Below, piece by piece: positions 8,709 to 17,352 of a stretch of DNA of 32,439 nt. The stretch spans positions 1-32,439 of the forward strand of contig CAZUVQ010000006.1 of the NCBI GenBank assembly GCA_964623915.1, given 5' to 3'. A model generated the notes under the pieces. The model had not been told where the DNA came from, did no database searches, and saw only the letters and a list, made by a program, of their open reading frames with translations. This DNA comes from CAZUVQ01 sp964623915. Lineage in GTDB: Bacteria; Bacillota; Clostridia; UMGS1883; UMGS1540. The stretch's first letter is position 1; the number at the start of each line of letters is the position of its first letter. The position numbers and the translations under genes were made by a program.

Positions 8709-9117
8709 TTCGATAAAAAACGGTATAGTTATTGACCATATAAAAGCAGGCAAAAGCATGGAGCTGTATCAGTTTTTAAGCCTTGAAAATCTTAACTGCT
8801 CTGTTGCAATTATTAAAAATGTATCAAGCAGAAAAATGGGTAAAAAGGATATAATAAAAATTGATGCACACCTTAATATTGACCTTGATGTTCTTGGATA
8901 CATTGATCCTGACATTACTGTAAACATGATAAAAGACGGTGTTTTATCAGATAAAAGGCACCTTGAGCTTCCCAAAACAATAACAGGAGTTATAAAATGC
9001 AAAAACCCAAGGTGTATCACAACAACAGAACAGGAACTGCCTCACACCTTTAAGCTTACAGACAAAAAAAATGGTATTTACAGATGCATTTATTGCGAGG
9101 TAAAAGCCTCCGAATAA
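8698..9117 (+). CDS. pyrI: Aspartate carbamoyltransferase regulatory chain
   Basis: Binds nucleotide effectors (CTP, ATP) and docks to PyrB through a zinc finger. The 139-residue length is close to the family norm of about 150. The zinc ligands C101, C106, C130 and C133 lie in CKNPRC and CIYC. The N-terminal nucleotide domain has the family's hydrophobic strands (NGIVIDHI, KDIIKID). It starts 11 bases inside pyrB and is the last gene of the operon; no clear terminator follows before the repeat and the gap. Confidence 0.94.
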   Translation: MNIDSIKNGIVIDHIKAGKSMELYQFLSLENLNCSVAIIKNVSSRKMGKKDIIKIDAHLNIDLDVLGYIDPDITVNMIKDGVLSDKRHLELPKTITGVIKCKNPRCITTTEQELPHTFKLTDKKNGIYRCIYCEVKASE

Positions 9118-9255
9118 CATAAGGGGCTGCGACAAAAAGCACCGACCGCGCAAAAAATTCGAAAATATGGAATTATCAGCCTCCCTCGTGCAGAGGGAGG
9201 GGAACCGCGCCGGCGGTGGAGGGATTGACCTCTAAAATATTTATCAAATATTACC
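9118..9255. repeat. GC-rich dispersed-type repeat fragment at the assembly gap
   Basis: This stretch contains an 8-bp hairpin CCTCCCTC (9180-9187) with GAGGGAGG (9193-9200) and then CCGC-GCCG-GCGG (9205-9216), in a neighbourhood that is otherwise AT-rich. The composition and hairpins resemble intergenic repeats seen in many Clostridia. The first bases (from 9121) resemble one arm of the citrate synthase terminator hairpin (GGGGCTG-), whose other arm may lie in the gap. No coding signal was seen. Confidence 0.5.
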
Positions 9256-9355
9256 NNNNNNNNNNNNNNNNNNNNNNNNNNNNNNNNNNNNNNNNNNNNN
9301 NNNNNNNNNNNNNNNNNNNNNNNNNNNNNNNNNNNNNNNNNNNNNNNNNNNNNNN
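9256..9355. other. Assembly gap of 100 Ns
   Basis: Exactly 100 undetermined bases, the customary placeholder for a scaffold gap of unknown length. It abuts the GC-rich repeat, so the assembler probably broke on a multi-copy sequence. Genes could be hidden here. Confidence 0.97.
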
Positions 9356-9549
9356 GATTTTCAGGCTATAATCTTGATACAGCCGATTTAATAATTTAGT
9401 TTTAACTTTTAAAAATTTCAGTTTTTAGTTTTTAGGTTTCCTCTTTATCCTTATTTATCAATGCTTCTGAGGTTTTTGCTGTTAAAAAATGGGGAAACTC
9501 AAAATTTTATAATTTAAAATCATTCTTCAATAACTCTACCAAATTTTCA
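9356..9549. other. Non-coding AT-rich spacer
   Basis: No open frame with a ribosome site and no convincing RNA structure was seen. It lies between the gap and the citrate synthase terminator. It contains CTTGATACAGCC (9372-9383), similar to one arm of that terminator, which may be the remainder of a second copy cut by the gap. Confidence 0.5.
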
Positions 9550-9608
9550 TATAAAAAGAAGGGGCTGTATCAAAATGATTTTCTAATCGGCTTGATACTG
9601 CCCCTTAA
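9550..9608 (-). terminator. Intrinsic terminator after citrate synthase
   Basis: A 15-bp stem with one mismatch (AAGGGGCTGTATCAA at 9559-9573 against TTGATACTGCCCCTT at 9592-9606) is followed on the minus strand by TTCTTTTTAT. It lies ten bases after the citrate synthase stop. Confidence 0.8.
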
Positions 9609-9617
9609 AGTTATGTT

Positions 9618-10982
9618 TTATCTTTTTTTAATTGGAATGTATTGTTTTATTTCAGATACAGATTTATATGCCGGTCTTATAATTTTATTTGCATTGATTA
9701 GTTCTTCTATTCTGTGGGCACTCCAGCCGGCAATTCGGGCTACCGCAAATATAGGGGTATACAATTCCTCGGGAAGGTCAAGCATTGAATATGCAAACCC
9801 ACTGTAAAAATCAATATTAGGGCTTACTCCCTTGTAAATCTTTCTTTTTTCGGCAATAACCTCAACTGCTAACCTTGCAACATTATTATACAGAGAAAAT
9901 TCATCTGTCCGACCTTTTTCTTTTGATAGTTCCCCGACATATTTTTTAAATATATTTGCCCTTGGGTCAGATTTAGAATAAACTGCGTGTCCCATACCAT
10001 ATATAAGACCTGATTTATCAAATGCTTCCTTGTCAAGTATTTTACATAAGTAACCTCGCAGCTCGTCGTCATCATTCCAGTCTTTCACATTTCCCATAAT
10101 GTCATCAAACATCTTTTTAACCTTAACATTGGCACCGCCGTGTTTGGGCCCTTTAAGCGAACATAATGAGGCGGCAACAGATGAATAAGTATCTGTTCCT
10201 GATGAAGTTACAACATGTGTTGTAAATGTTGAGTTGTTTCCTCCCCCATGCTCCGCATGAAGAACAAGGGCAAGATCGAGTAGCTTTGCCTCAAGCCCCG
10301 TAAATTTAGCATCAGGGCGCAAAAGCCTTAAAATGTTCTGTGCTGTTGACAATTCAGGGCTCGGGTGATGAATAAATAACCCTTTTCCTTTATTATAATG
10401 ATTATATGCCTGATAAGCATAAACGGATAAAATAGGAAAATTAGCAATAAGCTGCATTGATTGCCTTAAAACATTTGGAACCGATAAGTCATTAGCGTTA
10501 TTATCATACGAATATAATGTGAGAACGCTTCTTGAAAGCGAATTCATTATATCTTCGTTAGGTGCCTTCATAATGACATCTCTGACAAAATTTGTTGGTA
10601 ATGTTCTGTATGCTATCAAAAGCTTATTAAACTCTGAAAGTTGATTTTCATTTGGCAGATCTGCAAACAAAAGCAAATAGCAGGTCTCTTCAAACCCGAA
10701 CCTGTTTTCATTTATAAACCCGTCAACAAGGTCATAAATACTTCTTCCACGGAAATATAATTCTCCTTCGCACGGAACACTTTTACCTTCTTTATTTTTT
10801 GTAGAAATAATGGTAGAGATTTCAGTAAGGCCTGTAACCACGCCCTGTCCATTTAAATCTCTTAACCCTCTTTTAACTTGATGCACCTCGTATAATTTTG
10901 GGTCAATCCTGTTTTTATCTATGCATTTTTCTGCAAGAGTGAAAATTTCAGGCGTTATTGCCGAGTAGTTTTCTACAGACAT
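9618..10982 (-). CDS. gltA: Citrate synthase
   Basis: Condenses acetyl-CoA and oxaloacetate to citrate, probably for glutamate synthesis in an anaerobe. The 454-residue protein carries the three catalytic residues in LHAEHGGGNNST (His), GMGHAVYSKSDPRA (His) and NIDFYSGF (Asp), and KGPKHGGAN. The long N-terminus resembles the roughly 450-residue form found in Clostridia. ATG at 10982 has AAAGGAG ten bases upstream. It stands alone between terminators on both sides, convergent with the pyr operon, and a palindrome lies over its likely -10. Confidence 0.94.
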   Translation of the reverse strand: MSVENYSAITPEIFTLAEKCIDKNRIDPKLYEVHQVKRGLRDLNGQGVVTGLTEISTIISTKNKEGKSVPCEGELYFRGRSIYDLVDGFINENRFGFEETCYLLLFADLPNENQLSEFNKLLIAYRTLPTNFVRDVIMKAPNEDIMNSLSRSVLTLYSYDNNANDLSVPNVLRQSMQLIANFPILSVYAYQAYNHYNKGKGLFIHHPSPELSTAQNILRLLRPDAKFTGLEAKLLDLALVLHAEHGGGNNSTFTTHVVTSSGTDTYSSVAASLCSLKGPKHGGANVKVKKMFDDIMGNVKDWNDDDELRGYLCKILDKEAFDKSGLIYGMGHAVYSKSDPRANIFKKYVGELSKEKGRTDEFSLYNNVARLAVEVIAEKRKIYKGVSPNIDFYSGFAYSMLDLPEELYTPIFAVARIAGWSAHRIEELINANKIIRPAYKSVSEIKQYIPIKKR

Positions 10983-11005
10983 TAAATCATCTCCTTTATG
11001 TTGTT

Positions 11006-11020
11006 TTGTATATTATACAA
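11006..11020. promoter_or_regulatory. Palindrome over the citrate synthase -10 region
   Basis: TTGTATATTATACAA is a perfect 7-1-7 inverted repeat 24 bases before the citrate synthase start. On the minus strand it contains TATAAT (11012-11017), a fitting -10, although no good -35 is seen 17 bases further upstream. It may be an operator or a chance AT-rich dyad. Confidence 0.4.
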
Positions 11021-11186
11021 TATTTTTGGAAAAAAAGCTATATTTATTTTTGTAAAAAAGTTATAAATTTTAACTTTTTTTATACTTTTCGTGAATTTTT
11101 GTGTGATATTTTTGAAAAAAATTAACATGCCCTGTGCAGTATTTGTGATTTCTTGTCGATTTATGAAACACAGTTTTCTATAAATT

Positions 11187-11234
11187 TTTAAAAAAAGGCA
11201 AAGGTTTTTTTCACGAAAACCTTTGCCTTTTTTT
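11187..11234 (-). terminator. Terminator of the fab-acc operon
   Basis: A perfect 15-bp stem (11194-11208 with 11216-11230) around a 7-base loop, with a T run on both strands, so it can act in either direction. It lies just after the accA stop at 11242. Confidence 0.9.
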
Positions 11235-11241
11235 ATCTATG

Positions 11242-12027
11242 CTATGCACCTATTTTTCTAAATCTTTTATATCTTGCATCCAAAAGTTTTTCTGTTGAGA
11301 GTGTCAACTTATTTTTTAATTCTTTTAAAATTTCTGCTTTTAAATCGTCACTTATTTCTTCAAAGGATTTATCCCTCTCGGGAATAACTTTTTCAATTAC
11401 TCCAAAGCTTAATAAATCTTCAGCAGTTAATTTTAAAGCTTCAGCGGCTTCGTCAGCTTTTGCGGCATCTTTCCACAAAATACTTGCGCAACCTTCAGGA
11501 GATATTACTGAATAAACTGAATCCTCAAGCATTATTACCGTATCAGCAACGCCAAGGGCTAACGCTCCCCCACTGCCACCTTCACCGACGACAACTGATA
11601 TTATAGGAGTTTTAAGCGCCATCATTTCCATCAAATTTTCTGCTATTGCTTGACCTTGCCCTCGCTCTTCCGCATCTATTCCGCAGTATGCACCGGAGGA
11701 ACCTATAAAGCATATCACAGGTCTACTGAATTTTTCAGCCTGTTTCATAAGCCTTAAGGCTTTTCTGTACCCCTCAGGGCTTGGGCATCCGAAATTTCTT
11801 CTCATACGCTCTTCAATTGTATCGCCCCGCTCCATTGCAATAACCGTAACTGGCATATCATTAAGCATACCAATACCACCGATTATTGCGGCATCATCTT
11901 TGAATCTTTTGTCGCCATGGATTTCCACAAAGTTATCTATTAACCTGTCAATATAATATCCGCCCATAGGACGCTTACTTTTTCTTGCGTTTTGTACCCT
12001 GTCATAAGCTTTCAATTTATCACTCAC
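11242..12027 (-). CDS. accA: Acetyl-CoA carboxylase carboxyltransferase subunit alpha
   Basis: With AccD, moves the carboxyl group from carboxybiotin to acetyl-CoA to give malonyl-CoA. The 261-residue protein has the crotonase-like fold motifs: IGSSGAYCGIDAEERGQ and VVGEGGSGGALALGVAD form the oxyanion and CoA site. The start is uncertain: GTG at 12027 begins four bases after the accD stop but is very close to AAGGGG, while an in-frame TTG at 12015 has better spacing and gives a start at LKAYDRV. It is the last gene of the operon. Biotin carboxylase and the biotin carrier are not in the operon. Confidence 0.93.
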   Translation of the reverse strand: MSDKLKAYDRVQNARKSKRPMGGYYIDRLIDNFVEIHGDKRFKDDAAIIGGIGMLNDMPVTVIAMERGDTIEERMRRNFGCPSPEGYRKALRLMKQAEKFSRPVICFIGSSGAYCGIDAEERGQGQAIAENLMEMMALKTPIISVVVGEGGSGGALALGVADTVIMLEDSVYSVISPEGCASILWKDAAKADEAAEALKLTAEDLLSFGVIEKVIPERDKSFEEISDDLKAEILKELKNKLTLSTEKLLDARYKRFRKIGA

Positions 12028-12031
12028 CCCT

Positions 12032-12835
12032 TCATTTAACCCTGTGCATCAGAAAAATTTTAGATATTAGATATTTGAGCTTTTTTCTGTTTTCTATTAT
12101 ATCAACAAAACCGTGCTCCATCAAAAACTCTGAACGCTGGAATCCCTGCGGCAGTTTTTGCCCCGTTGTCTGCTCTATTACCCTTTGCCCTGCAAACCCT
12201 ATTAAGGCGTTTGGTTCTGCTATGGTTATATCACCTTCCATTGCAAAGCTTGCTGTTACACCACCTGTTGTAGGGTCGGTTAATACTGCAATATATAAAA
12301 GCCCTGCATCGCTGTGCCTTTTTACAGCACCGCTGACTTTTGCCATTTGCATTAGTGAATATATGCCTTCCTGCATTCTTGCTCCACCTGATGTTGTAAA
12401 GCCTAAAACCGGTAGTTTTTCTTTTTCTGCATATTCAAAAATCCTTGTTAACCTCTCGCCGACAACGGTTCCCATGCTACCCATCATAAAGTTTGAATCC
12501 ATAACAAAAATTGCTGTTTTATGGTTATTTATCTTTGCAACACCGCATATAACTGCTTCATTTTCTCCGCTTGCTTCTTTAGCCTTTTGAAGCTTTTCCG
12601 AATAATCGGGGAACGATAAAATGTTGCTGCTGACTAAATCCTGATACATTTCCTCAAAGCTACCTTCATCAGTAATGCTTTTTATTCTTTGCCTTGCATT
12701 CATTCTAAAGTATGTTCCGCAATTTTTACAAATCATTTGGTTTTCCTGCAACTCGGCAGAAATGAATTCACTCTCGCATTTTTTGCAATTTACGGTGACA
12801 TCAGTGTTTTCTTTTTTAAATATATTCAATTTCAT
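12032..12835 (-). CDS. accD: Acetyl-CoA carboxylase carboxyltransferase subunit beta
   Basis: Partner of AccA. The N-terminal zinc ribbon has C17, C20, C36 and C39 (CKKC and CKNC), which is characteristic of AccD. The carboxyltransferase domain follows with TTSGGARMQEG and DPTTGGVTASFA. The 267-residue length is slightly short but contains every landmark. AAAGGAG precedes ATG at 12835, ten bases after fabZ. Placement between fabZ and accA fits clostridial fab operons, except that accC normally lies just upstream. Confidence 0.95.
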   Translation of the reverse strand: MKLNIFKKENTDVTVNCKKCESEFISAELQENQMICKNCGTYFRMNARQRIKSITDEGSFEEMYQDLVSSNILSFPDYSEKLQKAKEASGENEAVICGVAKINNHKTAIFVMDSNFMMGSMGTVVGERLTRIFEYAEKEKLPVLGFTTSGGARMQEGIYSLMQMAKVSGAVKRHSDAGLLYIAVLTDPTTGGVTASFAMEGDITIAEPNALIGFAGQRVIEQTTGQKLPQGFQRSEFLMEHGFVDIIENRKKLKYLISKIFLMHRVK

Positions 12836-12845
12836 ATATTCTCCT

Positions 12846-13265
12846 TTAAGCCTTGTCGGTTAAGGCAAATGAAAATTCAGCAGTCACACACACCTTATCA
12901 TTAACCCTGCCAACGCCTTTGGCGAAATAAAATGGTTCCCGCTCTTTTACTATCTCACACTCTGTTTCAAACAAGTCACCGGGTAAAACGCTTTTTTTGA
13001 ATTTTACATTATTAAGGCTTGTAAATAACGTGTTTTTTTTCCCTATTTCTTTTTTGGCTATGCACGCACAAGTTGTCTGCGCCAATATTTCACAGAGTAT
13101 TACCCCCGGCACTATGGGGTTATCGGGGAAATGCCCCTTTAAAAACCACTCATCGCCCACAATTTTTTTCTTCCCATGTGCGGTATTGCCAATTAATTTG
13201 ACCTCATCAATCAAAAGCATATTGTCCCTATGCGGCAAAATGTCCATGATTTCCTGTTTGTTCAT
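12846..13265 (-). CDS. fabZ: 3-hydroxyacyl-ACP dehydratase
   Basis: Dehydrates 3-hydroxyacyl-ACP to the trans-2-enoyl form. The 139-residue hotdog protein has the FabZ signature GHFPDNPIVPGV with catalytic His45 and Glu59 in CEILAQ, plus the N-terminal LPHRDNMLLID. FabZ rather than FabA is indicated by the Glu. It begins three bases after the fabF stop, with AAGAAGGTG as ribosome site. Confidence 0.95.
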   Translation of the reverse strand: MNKQEIMDILPHRDNMLLIDEVKLIGNTAHGKKKIVGDEWFLKGHFPDNPIVPGVILCEILAQTTCACIAKKEIGKKNTLFTSLNNVKFKKSVLPGDLFETECEIVKEREPFYFAKGVGRVNDKVCVTAEFSFALTDKA

Positions 13266-13268
13266 TTT

Positions 13269-14495
13269 TCACACCTTCTTAAAAGCAACGCACGCATTAT
13301 GTCCGCCAAATCCAAGGGATATTGACAACGCCAGAGCTATATTCTTATTCTTGCTGACACCCGGTGTATAATTCAAATCACATTCTTCATCAGGCTCTAA
13401 AAGACCAATAGTCGGTGGAATAATGCTGTTTTTCATAGCTAAAATAGAGGCAATCGCCTCAGCGGCACCTGCCGCGCCTAACATATGACCGGTCATTGAT
13501 TTTGTTGAGCTGATGCTTATGGAATATGATTTTTCCCCAAACACTTTTTTAATAGCAAGCGTTTCTGTTTTATCATTTAAGGGGGTGCTTGTTCCGTGAG
13601 CGTTAATGTAGATATCTTCTTCATTTTCCATACCGCTCTGTTTGTAAGCATCCGCTATTGCACGTGCTCCGCCTGTAGCTTCGGGGTGAGGTGCTGTAAT
13701 ATGATAAGCGTCACACGTACTACCGTAACCCGTAACCTCACAATATATTTTGGCACCACGCGCTTTTGCGTGTTCATATTCTTCAAGAATTAATGCGCCG
13801 GCTCCCTCACCCATTACAAAACCGTTTCTGCGTTTGTCAAATGGAATGGAAGCACTGTCACGGTCATCTGAACTCGTAAGTGCCATGCAGTTAATGAAAC
13901 CGCCTACACTAAGAGGTGTTACAGAGGCTTCGGAACCGCCTGTAATCATAGCATCAGCGTACCCGTGTAAAATAGCTCTGTATGCCTCTCCTATACTGTT
14001 TGTTCCTGTTGCACACGCTGTTGTTATTGACAGACACGGACCCTGTGCGTTATATTTAATGGCAATATTTCCTGCCGCAATATTAGAAATCATTTTTGGG
14101 ATAAAAAGCGGTGAAATTCGCCTTGGCCCCTTTTCAAGAAGGTTACTGTGCTCCTGTGTGAATGTGTTAAAGCCGCCAATACCCGAACCAAAATAAACCC
14201 CAAACCTCTCAGGATTAACTTTTTCCATAATCTCGCTGTCGTGAATAGCTTCAGAGACTGCAGCAAGAGCATACTGAACAAAAAGATCTGTTTTTCTGAC
14301 CTCGTTTTTTTCCATGTACAACGTGGGGTCAAAATCCTTCACCTCTGCTGCAAGCTTGCTTTTAAACTCCGTCGCATCAAAGTGAGTTATCTTATCTATG
14401 CCGTTAACCCCTTTTATAAGATTATTCCAATATGTTTCAACATCATTACCTATGGGTGTTATTGCACCCATTCCTGTTACTACTACTTTTCGCAT
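13269..14495 (-). CDS. fabF: 3-oxoacyl-ACP synthase II
   Basis: Extends acyl-ACP by two carbons from malonyl-ACP. The 408-residue thiolase-fold enzyme has the Cys-His-His triad: Cys161 in TTACATGT, His300 in NAHGTSTPLND and His337 in KSMTGHMLGAAG with Lys332. This separates it from FabH, which has Asn in place of the second His. ATG at 14495 follows GGAGGAGC. It lies 12 bases after fabG. Confidence 0.96.
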   Translation of the reverse strand: MRKVVVTGMGAITPIGNDVETYWNNLIKGVNGIDKITHFDATEFKSKLAAEVKDFDPTLYMEKNEVRKTDLFVQYALAAVSEAIHDSEIMEKVNPERFGVYFGSGIGGFNTFTQEHSNLLEKGPRRISPLFIPKMISNIAAGNIAIKYNAQGPCLSITTACATGTNSIGEAYRAILHGYADAMITGGSEASVTPLSVGGFINCMALTSSDDRDSASIPFDKRRNGFVMGEGAGALILEEYEHAKARGAKIYCEVTGYGSTCDAYHITAPHPEATGGARAIADAYKQSGMENEEDIYINAHGTSTPLNDKTETLAIKKVFGEKSYSISISSTKSMTGHMLGAAGAAEAIASILAMKNSIIPPTIGLLEPDEECDLNYTPGVSKNKNIALALSISLGFGGHNACVAFKKV

Positions 14496-14507
14496 ATGCG
14501 CTCCTCC

Positions 14508-15248
14508 CTACATTGCAAGTCCGCCGTCAATGCGGATAACTTCACCTGTAATGTAATCAGAAATATCATCTGCCAGAAAAGCTGCAAGGTGTGCAACATC
14601 CTCCGGCTTACCTATTCTTTTTAGCGGAATGGTATTAATAATATCTTCCTGTTCTTTGAATTTTTCTGTCAAATCGGTTTCAATAAAACCCGGTGCTATA
14701 ACATTGCAACACACATTTCTACCTGCAAGCTCTTTAGCAACAGTTTTTGAAAGACCTATAATACCTGCCTTTGAAGCGGAATAATTTGCCTGCCCGGCAT
14801 TTCCGAAAATTCCTGAAACGGAACTGATATTAATAATCTTGCCGTACCGTTTTTTCATAAATTCCTTGTAACAGCACTTTATCATATTAAAAGTGCCTTT
14901 TAAGTTTATATCAATCACATCTTCAAAATCACTTTCGCTCATCTGAAGAATTAGCTTATCTTTTGTAATACCTGCATTATTAACAAGAATATCAACTGTC
15001 CCAAAATCCTTTATAATCCGGTTTACTGTGTCACTGCACTGAGTGTAGTCCGCTACATTGCATTTATAAGTACACGCCTTTACGCCTTTTTCTTCGGCTT
15101 CCTTTTGTACCTCATCGGCTTTTTCTGAATTACCGAAATAAATAATTGCAATATTTACTTTTTCCTCTGCCAGCTTTGTGGCAATCGCTCTGCCAATTCC
15201 CCTTGACGCGCCTGTAATAATTGCAGTTTTTCCGTTAAGCATATTCAT
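14508..15248 (-). CDS. fabG: 3-oxoacyl-ACP reductase
   Basis: NADPH-dependent reduction of the 3-oxo group. A 246-residue short-chain dehydrogenase with TGASRGIGR (cofactor), NNAG, a catalytic Ser near 142-143, Tyr156 and Lys160 in YSASKAG, and a C-terminal GGLAM end typical of FabG. Starts at ATG 15248 or at the in-frame ATG 15242; both overlap the fabD end (14 or 8 bases), so the two genes are coupled. Operon position supports FabG over other dehydrogenases. Confidence 0.95.
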   Translation of the reverse strand: MNMLNGKTAIITGASRGIGRAIATKLAEEKVNIAIIYFGNSEKADEVQKEAEEKGVKACTYKCNVADYTQCSDTVNRIIKDFGTVDILVNNAGITKDKLILQMSESDFEDVIDINLKGTFNMIKCCYKEFMKKRYGKIINISSVSGIFGNAGQANYSASKAGIIGLSKTVAKELAGRNVCCNVIAPGFIETDLTEKFKEQEDIINTIPLKRIGKPEDVAHLAAFLADDISDYITGEVIRIDGGLAM

Positions 15249-16155
15249 TCACCGCCTTGACTGTTTCAGAAAGAGTGGCTTCATCCTCTACCGAATAAAC
15301 ACTGACATCAGATGATATTTTTTTGATAAGACCCGATAATGTTTTCCCTGCACCTACCTCAATAAAGGTTGCTATTCCGTCATTTATCATATTTTCAACA
15401 GTCTTTTGCCACAAAACAGGGCTTACTATTTGCTTTGTGAGCATTTCATGCACGTTTTCACCGTATGGCAAAGCCGCCATGTTTGAATAGACGGGTATTT
15501 GGGGCTTGCCTATATGAAATTTTACTATTTCTTCTCCAAACTTTTCAGATGCTTCTTTCATAAATGGTGAGTGAAACGCTCCGCTGACTGCTAAATCAAT
15601 AACTTTGCAAGGATGCTCTTTTATTTTTTCTTTAAAGAGCTCAAGCTCCGCTTTTGTGCCTGCTACAACAGTCTGCCCGGCTGAGTTATAGTTTACAGGG
15701 TACACATTTGAAAATTCATTACAGACCTTTTCAATTGTTTCACTGTCAAGCTTTAAAACAGCTACCATTGATGTATCAGACTTCGCAGTCGCTTCCTGCA
15801 TTAATTCTCCTCTTTTTACGACGATTTTAAAACCGTCCTCATATGAGTATGCACCGGCATATGCAAGTGCGGCAACCTCTCCAAGCGAAAACCCTGCAAC
15901 TGCATCTGCCTGTATTCCCTTTTCTTTAAGCGCAAGTGCTGCTGAGAGGTCAACAAGATACAAGCCGGGCTGTGTGTTTTTTGTTTGCTTGAGTTCCTCA
16001 GCTGTGCCACTAAATGACTGTTCTTTTGTGCCTATTCGGTACGTTTCTGCAAAATCATAAAGCTTTTTTGCTGCACTGCTGCAATCATAAAGGGATTTCC
16101 CCATACCGCTGTATTGCGCTCCCTGACCTGAAAAAACAAATGCTATTTTACCCAT
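15235..16155 (-). CDS. fabD: Malonyl-CoA:ACP acyltransferase
   Basis: Loads malonyl groups onto ACP. The 306-residue protein has FSGQGAQ at the start, the nucleophile Ser90 in GFSLGE, and catalytic His195 in GAFHSPFM. The usual GHSLGE has Phe in place of His here, a position that varies in the family and is not catalytic. ATG at 16155 lies inside the end of fabK (13-base overlap) with GGAG upstream. Confidence 0.95.
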   Translation of the reverse strand: MGKIAFVFSGQGAQYSGMGKSLYDCSSAAKKLYDFAETYRIGTKEQSFSGTAEELKQTKNTQPGLYLVDLSAALALKEKGIQADAVAGFSLGEVAALAYAGAYSYEDGFKIVVKRGELMQEATAKSDTSMVAVLKLDSETIEKVCNEFSNVYPVNYNSAGQTVVAGTKAELELFKEKIKEHPCKVIDLAVSGAFHSPFMKEASEKFGEEIVKFHIGKPQIPVYSNMAALPYGENVHEMLTKQIVSPVLWQKTVENMINDGIATFIEVGAGKTLSGLIKKISSDVSVYSVEDEATLSETVKAVNEYA

Positions 16156-17087
16156 TTTAAAGCTCCATTCAATATTGTTTCTGCTTGCTCCATGATTTCT
16201 TCTATTATCTCTTGTGACGTTTGTTCCCTATCAAGCATTCCTGCTATCTGACCGGCAAGAAAGCATCCTTTTTTTTCATCGCCACCTATTGCCGCAAGGC
16301 GAAGCGCTCCAACTGCCATATTTTCAAGCTCATCATCTGAAATATTGCTATGCTCCGCTTTTGAATATTCTCTGCTGAACGGTGTGCGAATGCTTCTCAC
16401 AGGATGACCAAGCCTTTTTCCTGTTACAATTGTTGAAATATCCGTTGCTTTCATAACTTTATTTTTATAATTTTGATGAACACCGCATTCGGTTGCAAGC
16501 AAAAACCTTGTTCCAAGCTGAACGCCTACCGCCCCTAACATAAATGCTGCTGCAACTCCTCTGCCGTCACCTATTCCTCCGGCTGCTATTACGGGTATTT
16601 TCACAGCATCACATACCTGCGGCACTAAAGCCATGGTAGTTAATTCCCCTACATGACCGCCGGATTCACCACCTTCAGCTATAACTGCATACGCTCCTGC
16701 CCTTTCCATGAGCTTTGCCATGGACACTGAAGGGATTACAGGTATAACAACAATTCCTGCCCTATTCCACATATCCATATATTTTGATGGGTTTCCGGCA
16801 CCTGTTGTTATAACAGAAACTTGTGAGCTTGCCAATAAAGCGGCAACCTCATCTGTATACGGGCTCATCAGCATAACGTTTACCCCAAAGGGTTTGTCGG
16901 TTAGGCTTTTGGCAATTTCTATCTGTTCTTTCAGATATTCGCTGTCACGATTCATTGCGGATATTATACCAAGCCCGCCTGCACCTGAGACAGCCGCCGC
17001 AAGCTTACCATCGGCTATATGAGCCATACCCCCTTGAAATATAGGGTATTTTATGTTAAGCTTTTCGCAAATTGGTGTGCAAATCAT
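16143..17087 (-). CDS. fabK: Enoyl-ACP reductase II (FMN-dependent)
   Basis: Reduces enoyl-ACP with NAD(P)H and FMN; it replaces FabI, and no FabI is seen. The 314-residue TIM barrel has FQGGMA near the N-terminus, EGGESGGHVGE and GGIGDGRG phosphate/FMN motifs, and LGTRFL. Nitronate monooxygenases look similar, but location between acpP and fabD makes FabK the firm call. ATG at 17087 follows GGAG three bases after acpP. FabK enzymes are known to be insensitive to triclosan. Confidence 0.94.
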   Translation of the reverse strand: MICTPICEKLNIKYPIFQGGMAHIADGKLAAAVSGAGGLGIISAMNRDSEYLKEQIEIAKSLTDKPFGVNVMLMSPYTDEVAALLASSQVSVITTGAGNPSKYMDMWNRAGIVVIPVIPSVSMAKLMERAGAYAVIAEGGESGGHVGELTTMALVPQVCDAVKIPVIAAGGIGDGRGVAAAFMLGAVGVQLGTRFLLATECGVHQNYKNKVMKATDISTIVTGKRLGHPVRSIRTPFSREYSKAEHSNISDDELENMAVGALRLAAIGGDEKKGCFLAGQIAGMLDREQTSQEIIEEIMEQAETILNGALKWVK

Positions 17088-17090
17088 TGG

Positions 17091-17312
17091 TTACTCCTTT
17101 TTAGAATCGATATATTTAACAAGTGCGCCTACGGAATTTTTGTTATCTTCAAGCGCAATTTCTATACCAAATTCCTCTTCCATCTCCATTAAGATTTCAA
17201 CGGTGTCCAAAGAGTCAATTCCAAGATCGTCAAATGTTGTTTTTTCGGTGATTTCTGATTGATCCATATCAAGATGTTCTGCCAATATTTTTTTTACTTT
17301 GTCCAGTGTCAT
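17091..17312 (-). CDS. acpP: Acyl carrier protein
   Basis: Carries the growing acyl chain on a phosphopantetheine arm. The 73-residue acidic protein has Ser34 in GIDSLDTVE as the attachment site. ATG at 17312 is chosen, eight bases after GGAGG; an in-frame TTG at 17327 sits on that ribosome site and is rejected. It lies between fabH and fabK. Confidence 0.96.
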   Translation of the reverse strand: MTLDKVKKILAEHLDMDQSEITEKTTFDDLGIDSLDTVEILMEMEEEFGIEIALEDNKNSVGALVKYIDSKKE

Positions 17313-17352
17313 ATTAATTTCCTCCAAAATAATTTATATTTTTTATTATAGG

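Noticed and set aside
9592..9807. 71-codon plus-strand frame beginning in the terminator
   Set aside because: It is antisense to citrate synthase and starts in a hairpin without a ribosome site.
12997..14624. Several plus-strand frames of 65-158 codons over fabZ, fabF and fabG
   Set aside because: They are shadows of strongly conserved minus-strand genes and have no ribosome sites.
15235..16155. FabD with GFSLG instead of GHSLG as a possible loss of function
   Set aside because: Ser90 and His195 are intact, and the residue after the first Gly varies among active family members.
16143..17087. Nitronate monooxygenase as an alternative to FabK
   Set aside because: The folds are alike, but the gene overlaps fabD and follows acpP, and no other enoyl reductase is present.
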